64,000 nt of DNA. It comes from Parerythrobacter_A sp963838735 (GTDB lineage: Bacteria; Pseudomonadota; Alphaproteobacteria; Sphingomonadales; Sphingomonadaceae). Shown here one piece after another: positions 42,729 to 51,271 of this stretch (position 1 is its first letter; each line of letters starts with the position of its first letter). Where the stretch lies: positions 62,001-126,000 of the forward strand of contig CAWISG010000003.1 in NCBI GenBank assembly GCA_963838735.1, given 5' to 3'. A program made the position numbers and the translations under genes. Below the pieces are notes generated by a model that made no database searches, had not been told where the DNA came from, and saw only the letters and a list, made by a program, of their open reading frames with translations.

Positions 42729-43310
42729 ATGAAGCTCTATTACTCGCCCGGCGCATGCAGCCTCGCCAGCCATATCGCCCTTGTCGAAAGCGGCAGTGAT
42801 TTCGAGGCGGTCAAGGTCGACCTGAAATCGCACACGACTGAAAACGGTGGGGATTTCTACGCCATCAGCCCACGCGGTTACGTGCCCGCCATCGACACGG
42901 ACGATGTTGGCTTGCTGACCGAGAACCCGGCGGTGCTGACCTATATCGCCAACGCCACAACGAAGCTGTCCGACGAGGCCGATCATTACAAACGGCTGGA
43001 ATGGATCGGGTTCATCGGCACCGAAATTCACGGCGCCTTCGGCCCGCTGTTCGGCGGGGCGGAGGGCGATGCCAAGGCCAAGGCAAAGCAGAAGGTCGCC
43101 AAGAAGTTCGAGCTGGCGGAAACCCTGCGCGACGGGCGCGAGTGGCTGGTTGGCGATGGCCCGACGGTGGCGGACAATTACCTGTTCGTCACGCTGCTTT
43201 GGGCACGCAAGATGGAGGTCGACCTGCCGCAGGGTCTGATCGAATATCGCGATCGGAACATGGCACGCGCTGCCGTGAAGCAAGCGATGAAGAACGAGGG
43301 TTTGGCCTAA
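42729..43310 (+). CDS. Glutathione S-transferase, beta-class-like
   Basis: 193 residues. The thioredoxin-like N-terminal domain starts MKLYYSPGACSLASHIAL with the conserved Cys10 of bacterial beta-class GSTs, and LLTENPAVLTYIA is the glutathione-contact segment. The helical C-terminal domain is present (GDGPTVADNYLFVTLLWARK). A strong AGGAGG lies 7 nt upstream of ATG 42729. It follows the DUF6456 gene by about 64 nt and is ended by a hairpin terminator. Confidence 0.92.
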   Translation: MKLYYSPGACSLASHIALVESGSDFEAVKVDLKSHTTENGGDFYAISPRGYVPAIDTDDVGLLTENPAVLTYIANATTKLSDEADHYKRLEWIGFIGTEIHGAFGPLFGGAEGDAKAKAKQKVAKKFELAETLRDGREWLVGDGPTVADNYLFVTLLWARKMEVDLPQGLIEYRDRNMARAAVKQAMKNEGLA

Positions 43311-43343
43311 ACTTCCCTAAACTTCCGCGCTGGAACAAAAAGG

Positions 43344-43372
43344 GGCGGGCTGCCCATGCGGCCCGCCTTTTT
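43344..43372. terminator. Bidirectional terminator after the GST gene
   Basis: Stem GGCGGGC (43344-43350) with GCCCGCC (43361-43367), flanked by AAAAA and TTTTT, sits between two convergent genes. Just upstream (43304-43328) the CCTAAACTTCC motif is repeated twice and resembles the hairpin arm at 10346-10359. Confidence 0.8.
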
Positions 43373-43374
43373 AG

Positions 43375-43728
43375 TCAGTCCACGCCGTAGAAAAAGCGCT
43401 CTTCGGCAACCTTGCCATCGCGCACGGTGTAGACGCCGACTTCCTTCATCTGGCTACGTTCGCCGTCCATCGTCACGTCCATGTCGTAACGCACGGCAAA
43501 CTGGTCGCCAAAAACGAAGGGGCCTTCCGCGCTGCTGGAATGCACTTCGGTGTTCGCTTCCCACCAGTCATGCTTCTCCCGTAAGGCGTCGCGGCCCTTG
43601 ACGTGCGACATCGGTCCGTCGTTCGGTTCGTGGCTTTCGATGTCGTCGTGCCACATGGCGCGCACGTCTTCCATGCGATCTTCGGCCACCGCTTTGGTGA
43701 AATCCTGCGCGAGTTGTTCGATAGCCAT
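43375..43728 (-). CDS. NTF2/SnoaL-like protein
   Basis: 117 residues with a cone-fold (SnoaL/NTF2-like) pattern: IEQLAQDFTKAVAEDRMEDV, MWHDDIESHEPNDGPMSHVK and a C-terminal YTVRDGKVAEERFFYGVD. Such small cytoplasmic proteins act as isomerases, cyclases or binding proteins; no substrate can be deduced. It is convergent with the GST gene and read away from uup. Confidence 0.82.
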   Translation of the reverse strand: MAIEQLAQDFTKAVAEDRMEDVRAMWHDDIESHEPNDGPMSHVKGRDALREKHDWWEANTEVHSSSAEGPFVFGDQFAVRYDMDVTMDGERSQMKEVGVYTVRDGKVAEERFFYGVD

Positions 43729-43792
43729 GATATCAGTCCTCTCTCCACTGGTTTGGCCAAGCTACCAGCGTATCGTGCCGACACTATGACAG

Positions 43793-45619
43793 TCAGCCTT
43801 CGGCCTGTTCTGCCAGCATCAGCCAGCGTTCCTCCGCGGCATCGCGCTGGGCTTTCGCGTTCTCGATGCCCCTGCTGATCGTGGCGAATTTCTGCGGATC
43901 GGTCGCGTAAAGGTCGGGATCGGACAGGATCTCGCCGCCGCGCGTGATGGCAGCTTCCAGCTTGGTAATTTTCGCCGGGAGCTCGTCCAGATCGCGCTGG
44001 TCGATATAGCTTAGCCTGGCGGAAGGTGCGGTGCTGGACGCTTGCTTTCTTGTGCCAGGCGATCCGCCCACTTTTTGTGGCTTGGCGCGGCTCGCCTTGT
44101 CGATGTCGTCGCGCTTGGCCTCCCAGTCGGCGTATCCCCCGGCGACGATGTCCACTTCGCCGCTGCCATCGAGGCCCAGCGTGACCGTCACCGTTTTGTC
44201 CAGGAAGTCGCGATCATGGCTGACAATCAGTACCGTGCCGTCATAGTCCGCAATCACTTCTTGCAGCAGGTCGAGCGTTTCGAGGTCGAGATCGTTGGTC
44301 GGCTCGTCCAGCACGAGCAGGTTGGACTTGCGCGCAAACTCGCGGGCCAGCAGCAGGCGGCTGCGCTCACCACCGGACATGATATTTACCTTCGTGTCGA
44401 CAAGGCGCGGGTCGAACAGGAACTCCTTAAGATAGCCCTGGACATGCTTGCGCACGCCGCGCACGTCGATCCAGTCACCGCCCTCGGCCAGCACTTGCCG
44501 CACTGTGACATCGCCCGTCATCAGGCTGCGTTGCTGGTCGATCATCACGCCGGTCAGCTTCTTGGAGATCGTGACGCTGCCGCTATCGGGCGCGATTTCG
44601 CCGGTCAGCAGCTTCAGCAGCGTCGTCTTGCCCGCCCCGTTGCTGCCGACGACACCGATGCGGTCGCCCCGCTGGATGCGCAGGGTGAAGTCGCGAATGA
44701 TGGTGCGGTCGTCGTAAGCCTTGGACACATTCTCCGCGACGATCACCGATTTGCTGCGGAACGCTTCATCGGTTGCAAGGCCTAGTTTGGCGGCGCCCTT
44801 GGGGGATATCATGGCCGCCCGCGTCGCGCGCATCTGGCCCAGCTTTTCAAGCCGCCCCTGGTTGCGCTTGCGCCGTGCGGTCACGCCGCGTTCCAGCCAG
44901 TGCGCTTCAAGCTTCAGCTTGGCGTCCAGCTTCTGGGCCGCGCGCGCTTCCTCGGCATAGATGGATTCTTCCCACGCATCATAACCGCCGAAACCGATTT
45001 CCTTGCGACGCAGAACCGCGCGATCCAGCCACGCGGTGGCGCGTGTCAGGCGTTTCAGGAAGGTCCGGTCATGGCTTATGACGACGAAGGCACCGTTGTA
45101 GCGCTCCAGCCAACCCTCCAGCCAGTCGATCGCAGCGAGGTCGAGATGGTTCGTTGGCTCGTCCATCAGCAGCAGGTCGGGTTCCTGCGCCAATGCCCGT
45201 GCGATGGCCGCGCGCCGCCTCTCGCCGCCGCTGGCGCCCTTGGCCGGTGTCGCCATGTCGATGCCGAGCTGGCCCGCAATGGACTCCACCTCGTACTCCT
45301 CCGGCGCATCCTTGCCTGCCAATGCAAAATCCATCAGCGTCTCGTGCGCGGAGAAGTCGGGATCCTGCTCCAGCACCACGATCCTCGCACCGGGCTTGAC
45401 CTTGCGCACACCGGCATCCGGATCGATCCTGTCCGCGATCAGGCGAAACAGCGTGGTCTTGCCTGCCCCGTTGCGCCCGATCAGCGCCACCCGGTCGCGC
45501 GGGCCTATATGGAAATCGAGCACGGCGGGGTCGGTGCCGTTGGGATTGCTGCCGAACAGCCAGCGTCCGCCTTGTTGCAGGGCAATGCCTTCGAGGCTGA
45601 GGATAGGAGGCTGCGCCAT
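43793..45619 (-). CDS. uup: ABC-F ATPase Uup
   Basis: 608 residues. Two ABC domains (Walker A GRNGAGKTTLFRL and GSNGAGKTTLLKL; signatures GASGGERRR and MSGGERSRLLLA) and a C-terminal coiled coil (about residues 545-608, ending AKQRDAAEERWLMLAEQAEG-like) that binds branched DNA in Uup. There are no membrane helices. Uup is a soluble ABC-F protein linked to ribosome and DNA-replication quality. It faces away from the SIMPL protein gene. Confidence 0.93.
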   Translation of the reverse strand: MAQPPILSLEGIALQQGGRWLFGSNPNGTDPAVLDFHIGPRDRVALIGRNGAGKTTLFRLIADRIDPDAGVRKVKPGARIVVLEQDPDFSAHETLMDFALAGKDAPEEYEVESIAGQLGIDMATPAKGASGGERRRAAIARALAQEPDLLLMDEPTNHLDLAAIDWLEGWLERYNGAFVVISHDRTFLKRLTRATAWLDRAVLRRKEIGFGGYDAWEESIYAEEARAAQKLDAKLKLEAHWLERGVTARRKRNQGRLEKLGQMRATRAAMISPKGAAKLGLATDEAFRSKSVIVAENVSKAYDDRTIIRDFTLRIQRGDRIGVVGSNGAGKTTLLKLLTGEIAPDSGSVTISKKLTGVMIDQQRSLMTGDVTVRQVLAEGGDWIDVRGVRKHVQGYLKEFLFDPRLVDTKVNIMSGGERSRLLLAREFARKSNLLVLDEPTNDLDLETLDLLQEVIADYDGTVLIVSHDRDFLDKTVTVTLGLDGSGEVDIVAGGYADWEAKRDDIDKASRAKPQKVGGSPGTRKQASSTAPSARLSYIDQRDLDELPAKITKLEAAITRGGEILSDPDLYATDPQKFATISRGIENAKAQRDAAEERWLMLAEQAEG

Positions 45620-45747
45620 AGGCCCTCGCGCAGGTAGGGAAACGCACGACCACCCGCAATGGCAGATTCACGGATGCATTCACGGAACCGCCATTACCGG
45701 CGGCGCATTGATTGCAGGAACACCAAATAACCAACGAAAGCCCGATC

Positions 45748-46458
45748 ATGCTGAAACCGCTTCTCCCTGTCGCCGCCCTCTCGCTGATTTCGGCGCCCGC
45801 CTATGCCGGTGTCGAAGTGCAGTCCGAAGGGCCGGTCGTGCAGCTTTCTGTTACGGAAACGGTCAAGGCCGCGCCCGACATTACCACCATCGGTGCAGGC
45901 GTCTCGACGCGGGCCGCCACCGCGGTGGAAGCGATGCGGGCCAATGCGCGCGAGATGACCGCCATCATCAACCGCATCAAGGCGCTGGGCATCGCAGAAG
46001 ACGATATCCAGACCACTGGGGTCAGCCTGAACGCCCGCTACGATTACAACCGTACGACGCAGAAACAGGTGTTCCAGGGATATGACGCCAGCAACCGGGT
46101 CAGCATCATCCTGCGCGATGTGGCGGAAACGGGGCCGACCCTGGATGCGCTAGTCGCAGCAGGGGCGACCGATATTAACGGCCCCAGCTTCTCGATAGAC
46201 GATGACACCGCCGCCAGGGCGCAGGCACGCGAAGCGGCAATGACGCGCGCGCTGGCGATGGGGCGGCAATATGCCGGCTGGAACGGATATAACGATGTGC
46301 GCCTGCTGGAGATCAGCGAGAACGTGGCAACCTCGCGCCCCCAACCGATGATGCGTGCAGCGGTCGAAACGCAGATGTCCGACGTGTCCACGCCGATCCA
46401 GCCCGGCCTTGTCGGCACCAGCGTCACGGTTAGCGTTACCTACGAGATGACGCGCTAG
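45748..46458 (+). CDS. SIMPL domain (DUF541) periplasmic protein
   Basis: 236 residues from ATG 45748 with a signal peptide ending SAPAYAG. The SIMPL core shows LSVTETVKAAPDITTIGAGV, NRIKALGIAEDDIQTTGVSL and EISENVATSRPQPMMRAA. Proteins of this family are periplasmic and affect oxidative stress or kinase signalling in some bacteria; the biochemical role is unknown. A separate signalling operon begins just downstream. Confidence 0.88.
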   Translation: MLKPLLPVAALSLISAPAYAGVEVQSEGPVVQLSVTETVKAAPDITTIGAGVSTRAATAVEAMRANAREMTAIINRIKALGIAEDDIQTTGVSLNARYDYNRTTQKQVFQGYDASNRVSIILRDVAETGPTLDALVAAGATDINGPSFSIDDDTAARAQAREAAMTRALAMGRQYAGWNGYNDVRLLEISENVATSRPQPMMRAAVETQMSDVSTPIQPGLVGTSVTVSVTYEMTR

Positions 46459-46488
46459 TTCAGGCGGTATTCAATGCGTCGCAGCTAA

Positions 46489-46812
46489 ATGCGGCACATG
46501 CAAAAGACAGTAATTTTTCCGCTTGTTATTGCGGCATCGCTTGCCCTCCCATCCGGCGCGGCTTTCGCTCAGCAGGCGCAGGGCCCCAAGACCGAGCAGG
46601 GTGAGGCGCGCAAGGAGATGCGTGCGGGGAACACCTTGTCCTTGCGTGAGATCGAACGCCGTATCCTGCCGGGGATGGCCGGCGCGGAATATCTCGGCCC
46701 CGCCTATGATAGCGTAGCGATGGCATATCGCCTTAAGTTCATCCGTGAGGGGCGGGTACTGTTCATCGATGTTGATGCGCGCACCGGGCGGGTTATCCGC
46801 CGCAGCCGCTGA
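46489..46812 (+). CDS. PepSY-like secreted protein
   Basis: 107 residues. The signal peptide ends GAAFAQQ. The C-terminal part (SLREIERRILPGMAGAEYLG, then YRLKFIREGRVLFIDVDART) is a PepSY-like domain, often found with two-component systems. It lies 99 nt upstream of the response-regulator gene and so may supply an inhibitory or ligand-sensing input. ATG 46489 or 46498 is the start. Confidence 0.82.
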   Translation: MRHMQKTVIFPLVIAASLALPSGAAFAQQAQGPKTEQGEARKEMRAGNTLSLREIERRILPGMAGAEYLGPAYDSVAMAYRLKFIREGRVLFIDVDARTGRVIRRSR

Positions 46813-46911
46813 TTGCGCGAAGGTCGGGTCGACGGGCCGGTTGACGGGAACCCGCCAACGCACCAGACATTTGCGACACACTGCTATCTACCGGTTCAGG
46901 GGACCACCCAC

Positions 46912-47592
46912 ATGCGCATTCTGATCGTCGAGGACGAACCAACTCTCGGGCAACAGCTAAAATCCACGCTGGAACAGACCGGCTATGCCGTGGACTTGTC
47001 CACCGACGGCGAGGATGGCCATTTCCTCGGCAGCACCGGGAATTACGACGCCGTCATCCTCGATCTGGGGCTGCCGGAAATTGACGGACTGACTGTGCTT
47101 GGCATGTGGCGCAAGGAAGGCCGCGACTTTCCCGTGCTGGTCCTGACCGCGCGCGACAGCTGGAGCGACAAGGTGGCAGGGCTGGACGCAGGTGCGGACG
47201 ATTACCTGGCCAAGCCGTTCCAGACCGAAGAACTGATCGCGCGGTTGCGGGCGCTGATCCGCCGCGCGTCCGGCAATACATCGAGCGAGTTGATTGCAGG
47301 TGAAGTGCGCCTGGATACCCGTTCGGGCCGTGTTACGCGTGCCGGCGAGCCGGTGAAGCTGACGGCGCAGGAATACAAGCTGTTGAGTTACCTTATGCAC
47401 CACAAGGGCAAGGTCGTCAGTCGCACCGAATTGATCGAGCACATCTACGACCAGGATTTCGACCGCGACAGCAACACGATCGAGGTATTCGTGACCCGCA
47501 TTCGCAAGAAACTGGGTGCCGAAGTCATCACCACAATACGCGGACTGGGCTACAGTCTGGACGATCCCGCCGAGCAGCCGCGCGCTTCGTAA
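46912..47592 (+). CDS. OmpR-family response regulator, PhoP-like
   Basis: 226 residues from ATG 46912. The receiver domain has the acidic pocket EDE, phosphoacceptor Asp51 in VILDLGLPEIDG, Lys in DYLAKPFQ and Thr in VLTARD. The winged-helix DNA-binding domain (LTAQEYKLLSYLMHHKGKVV, then DSNTIEVFVTRIRKKLG) is complete. Together with the kinase at 47606 it forms a two-component pair, likely sensing the envelope or cations by its PhoPQ-like outline. Confidence 0.93.
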   Translation: MRILIVEDEPTLGQQLKSTLEQTGYAVDLSTDGEDGHFLGSTGNYDAVILDLGLPEIDGLTVLGMWRKEGRDFPVLVLTARDSWSDKVAGLDAGADDYLAKPFQTEELIARLRALIRRASGNTSSELIAGEVRLDTRSGRVTRAGEPVKLTAQEYKLLSYLMHHKGKVVSRTELIEHIYDQDFDRDSNTIEVFVTRIRKKLGAEVITTIRGLGYSLDDPAEQPRAS

Positions 47593-47605
47593 TGGATGGG
47601 CGGGG

Positions 47606-49105
47606 ATGAACGCCAATAGCGCCATTTCCGCATCTGGCGATACCGCGCCGCTGGCCGACGCCGAAGCGGCCACGTTGAGCGCAGAGATCGCTGGCGGTGC
47701 CGCGCCGCCGCATACCGGCAGCCTGTCGCGCCGGATGATGGCGATTGCGGCGGGATGGATTCTGGTGCTGCTGTTGGCGGGCGGCTTTGCGCTGGACCGG
47801 GTGCTGGTCAATCTGGTCGAACGCAATTTCGACGACCGGCTGGAATACTTGCTCAACGCCATGCTCGTAACGTCCGAGCTGGATGCCGACGGGGAGGTCT
47901 ATTTCAACCGTCCCATCGGCGAGCCGCGCTTTCTGGAGCCCAATAGCGGACTGTATTACCAGATCAGCGCGCCCGGTCGCGAGGGGTATCCGTCACGCTC
48001 CTTGTGGGACGAGCCGCTTACGCTCAATACGCGGCACAAAGATTTCGAACCGCATTTCTACGACAGCAACCAGCTTGCAGGCGAACCGCTGCGCATTGTC
48101 GAGCGCAATGTCATCCTGCCCGACAGCGACACGCGCTGGACCTTTGCTGTTGCCAGCAAGCGTGACGAACTGAACGATACGGTCCGTCGCATCCGCAGCA
48201 TCCTGCTGTGGAGTTTCGCGGTGCTGGCGCTGGGGCTGATGGCGATGGCGGCGGCGCAAAGCTGGTATGGCCTGCGCCCGTTGCGGCGCGTGCGTGCCGC
48301 GATTCAGCGTATCCGCACCGCCGGTTCGAACCGCGTGACCGACCCCCTGCCGCTGGAAGTGCAGCCACTGGTTGAAGAGCTGAACATGCTGCTCGCCCAT
48401 TCGGAGCGGCAGGCGGAGGAAGCGCGCACCCATGCCGGTAATCTTGCCCACGCGTTGAAAACGCCGCTGACGGTGGTAAACAACGCGGCCACCGCACATG
48501 CGCCCGACCTTGCCGATACGGTTATCCGGGAAGCGCGAACGATGCGCCGCCATGTCGACCACCACCTGGCACGGGCGCGGGCAGTCGGACGGCGCGCCAT
48601 CGGCATGGCCCGCACGCCCGTTTGCGAAAGCGCGGAGGCCGTGCGTCGCGCGGTGGAGCGGCTCTATCCCGAAGCCCGCATCGACCTTGACGGACGCCGC
48701 AGGACCGTAGTTGCGATAGAGCGACAGGATCTCGACGAAATACTCGGTAATTTGATTGAGAACGCAGCGAAATATGGTGGCGGCAGCGTATTCGTGACGG
48801 TCGATGCCGAACCCGACAATACGCACTGCACCATTTGGGTGGAGGATGATGGCATGGGCATCCCGCCGGCGGCGCGCGACGCAATTTTCGACCGGGGTGC
48901 GCGGCTCGATACCGGCAAGCCCGGCACCGGGTTGGGCCTCGCCATCGTGCGCGACGTGGCCGAAATCTATGGCGGCAGTGTCGATCTTGCGGAAAGCGAG
49001 GACCTGGGTGGCCTGCTGGTAAAGCTGAGCCTGCCGCGCGCGCGTGCTTGCCGCCGAAGTTCAGTGAGCGTTCAAGACTGTTCAGCTAATTGCAGTAAAC
49101 ACTGA
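47606..49105 (+). CDS. Sensor histidine kinase, PhoQ-like
   Basis: 499 residues from ATG 47606. Two membrane helices (about 44-67 and 199-219) flank a periplasmic sensor domain of about 130 residues. A HAMP-like linker follows (RPLRRVRAAIQRI), then the H box HALKTPLTVVNN (His282), N box GNLIENAAKYG, and the ATP-lid motifs DDGMGIPPAAR and TGKPGTGLGLAIVRDVA. The start is 13 nt after the response regulator stop, so both are made from one transcript. Signal and target genes are unknown. Confidence 0.93.
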   Translation: MNANSAISASGDTAPLADAEAATLSAEIAGGAAPPHTGSLSRRMMAIAAGWILVLLLAGGFALDRVLVNLVERNFDDRLEYLLNAMLVTSELDADGEVYFNRPIGEPRFLEPNSGLYYQISAPGREGYPSRSLWDEPLTLNTRHKDFEPHFYDSNQLAGEPLRIVERNVILPDSDTRWTFAVASKRDELNDTVRRIRSILLWSFAVLALGLMAMAAAQSWYGLRPLRRVRAAIQRIRTAGSNRVTDPLPLEVQPLVEELNMLLAHSERQAEEARTHAGNLAHALKTPLTVVNNAATAHAPDLADTVIREARTMRRHVDHHLARARAVGRRAIGMARTPVCESAEAVRRAVERLYPEARIDLDGRRRTVVAIERQDLDEILGNLIENAAKYGGGSVFVTVDAEPDNTHCTIWVEDDGMGIPPAARDAIFDRGARLDTGKPGTGLGLAIVRDVAEIYGGSVDLAESEDLGGLLVKLSLPRARACRRSSVSVQDCSANCSKH

Positions 49106-49143
49106 ACAATGGCGGGTGCTTGTCCGCCGGATGGAGAAGACAT

Positions 49144-49845
49144 TTGCCTTTGCCGACCCTGAAAATTATCCTCGCCGCCGCGGGCGCCCTGGCGCTTGGG
49201 GCCTGCACGTCATTCTACGATGACGGGTATGGCTACGGTTATGACGACGGATATGGCTACGGTTACAATGGTGGCTATGCCATGCCGTACAGCTCAGGCT
49301 ATGGGTTCGGCTGGTACGACAATTTCTACTATCCGGGTGTCGGCATTCACGTTTTCGACCGGCGCGGTGACCGCTTCCGCTGGAACAACCGCCAGCGCGC
49401 CTATTGGGAACGCCGCCGAGAATTACGGCGCGACCGGCGCGAGCGACGGGAAAACTGGTCCGGCTATTCGCGTGGGCGCGATGGCATTTACCGCGATGGG
49501 CGACGTGCGGACAGGCGCGCTGACCGCCGCACGGATAGGCGTGAAGAACGTCGTGTGGACAGGCGTGCGGAGCGTCGCGAGGAAAGGCGTGCAGATCGTC
49601 GCACCGACCGACGCGAGGAACGCCGCGAACGTCGTCGTGCGCGTGGTGGAAATGCTGGTGCACCGGATACAGGTGCGGAGCGGCGTACGGACCGAGCGGA
49701 GCGTCGAGGCAGCTCTGGGTCCACGAGGGAAGCGCAACGACCGAACCGTCCCCAGGCCGCACCGCGAACCCAACCTACCGAGCGTCGCCAGCGTCCGGCA
49801 CGGGTCCGCCGCGACAGTTCCCAACCTGAAAAACAGCCTGAATAG
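49144..49845 (+). CDS. Arg-rich repeat lipoprotein
   Basis: 233 residues from TTG 49144, with GGAGAAG upstream; a longer TTG form at 49120 is less likely. The signal peptide has the lipobox LGAC. The mature protein starts with a Tyr/Gly/Asp-rich stretch, and from about residue 90 has long DRRxxRR/ERRxxRR repeats. The tail is Pro/Gln/Arg-rich. It has no recognised domain but resembles the 20841 RcnB-like protein in its charge pattern; a surface or periplasmic matrix role is only a guess. Confidence 0.7.
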   Translation: MPLPTLKIILAAAGALALGACTSFYDDGYGYGYDDGYGYGYNGGYAMPYSSGYGFGWYDNFYYPGVGIHVFDRRGDRFRWNNRQRAYWERRRELRRDRRERRENWSGYSRGRDGIYRDGRRADRRADRRTDRREERRVDRRAERREERRADRRTDRREERRERRRARGGNAGAPDTGAERRTDRAERRGSSGSTREAQRPNRPQAAPRTQPTERRQRPARVRRDSSQPEKQPE

Positions 49846-49848
49846 GCG

Positions 49849-50136
49849 TTATTCCCCGCGCGCCTGCTGGTGGTGGCGAATAACTTCGTCGATAATGAAC
49901 CGCAGGAATTTTTCGCTGAATTCGGGGTCGAGTTCGGCATCTTCCGCCAGGGCGCGCAAGCGGGCGATTTGCTTTTCCTCGCGCGCCGGATCAGCGGGCG
50001 GCAGGTCGCTCGTCGCCTTGTAGGCCCCGACCGCCTGCGTAATACGGAACCGTTCGGCCAGCATGTGAACCAGCGCGGCGTCGATATTATCGATGCTGCG
50101 CCTGAAACGGGCAAGCTGCGGATCGCTATCGGTCAT
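49849..50136 (-). CDS. Chorismate mutase (AroQ-class)
   Basis: 95 residues, the size of a stand-alone AroQ chorismate mutase domain. It converts chorismate to prephenate. Helical core features are FRRSIDNIDAALVHMLAERF with the catalytic Arg/Lys surface (RITQAVGAYK) and EKFLRFIIDEVIRHHQ. ATG 50136 starts the domain; the open frame to 50397 has no homologous sequence. It is divergent from the polyprenyl synthase gene. Confidence 0.9.
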   Translation of the reverse strand: MTDSDPQLARFRRSIDNIDAALVHMLAERFRITQAVGAYKATSDLPPADPAREEKQIARLRALAEDAELDPEFSEKFLRFIIDEVIRHHQQARGE

Positions 50137-50227
50137 GGTCGCACTCCTATCACGGCGACTGCCGCGCCAGCAATCGTCCGCTTTGCCCTTGCCATTACGC
50201 AGGCTGCCTCGCATGTTGCAAAGCACC

Positions 50228-51238
50228 ATGACGGCACAAATCGTTCCCCTGCCGACCCGTCGGCCCTCGCTCGATGCAATGCTGGCGCTGACCGCGCCTG
50301 GCATGAATGCCGTAAATGCAGTCATCCTCGACCGGATGCAGAGCGAGATTCCGCTGATACCGGCGCTGGCGGGACACCTGATTTCCGGCGGCGGCAAACG
50401 TCTGCGCCCGATGCTGACCCTCGCCGGGGCGTCGCTGGTCGGGTATCAGGGTGCGCGCCACCATACGCTCGCCGCCGCGGTCGAATTCATTCATACCGCG
50501 ACCCTTCTGCATGACGATGTGGTAGACGGCAGCGAAATGCGACGCGGCAAGGCGGCGGCCAACATCATCTTCGGCAATCCCGCCACCGTGCTGGTTGGCG
50601 ATTTTCTGTTCAGCCGCAGCTTCGAACTGATGACCGAAGACGGCAGTCTGAAAGTGCTTAAAATTCTGTCCAACGCCAGCGCGGTGATTGCGGAGGGTGA
50701 GGTCGATCAGCTGACGGCGCAGCGCAAGATAGAGACGAGCGAGGAACGTTACCTGTCGATCATCGGCGCGAAGACCGCCGCCTTGTTCGCCGCCGCCAGC
50801 CGGATCGCCGCCGTTGTCGCCGAATGCGGCGAGCGGGAGGAGCGGGCTCTGGACGACTACGGCCGCAATCTGGGCGTCGCGTTTCAGCTGGTGGACGATG
50901 CCATCGACTACGATTCCGATACCGCTGCAATGGGCAAGGATCGCGGCGACGATTTCCGGGAAGGCAAGATGACGCTGCCGGTGATCCTCGCCTATGCGCG
51001 CGGCACGGAGGAAGAACGCGCCTTCTGGCAATCCGCGATTTCGGGCGTGCGCAACGGCGCAGACGAGCTGGGGCGGGCCATTGCACTGATTGCCAAATAC
51101 GATGCGCTGACTGCGACGCGGGAACGCGCCCGCCACTTTGCCGACCGGGCGAAGGACGCAATCAGCATTTTCCCCGACAGCAAAGCGCGCGCCGCAATGG
51201 CGGAAGCCGCCGACTTTGCGGTGGCGCGCGGATATTGA
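50228..51238 (+). CDS. Polyprenyl diphosphate synthase (IspB-type)
   Basis: 336 residues. Both Asp-rich motifs of trans-prenyltransferases are present: LLHDDVVDGSEMRRG and QLVDDAIDYDSD. Other family marks are GGGKRLRPMLTL and AEGEVDQLTAQR. It makes the long isoprenoid chain, probably octa- or decaprenyl diphosphate for ubiquinone, and so provides the substrate of UbiA. ATG 50228 is used; chain length cannot be read from sequence. Confidence 0.92.
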   Translation: MTAQIVPLPTRRPSLDAMLALTAPGMNAVNAVILDRMQSEIPLIPALAGHLISGGGKRLRPMLTLAGASLVGYQGARHHTLAAAVEFIHTATLLHDDVVDGSEMRRGKAAANIIFGNPATVLVGDFLFSRSFELMTEDGSLKVLKILSNASAVIAEGEVDQLTAQRKIETSEERYLSIIGAKTAALFAAASRIAAVVAECGEREERALDDYGRNLGVAFQLVDDAIDYDSDTAAMGKDRGDDFREGKMTLPVILAYARGTEEERAFWQSAISGVRNGADELGRAIALIAKYDALTATRERARHFADRAKDAISIFPDSKARAAMAEAADFAVARGY

Positions 51239-51271
51239 GGCGTAGCGCGAACCGCGCTTAACGCCCTTCCG

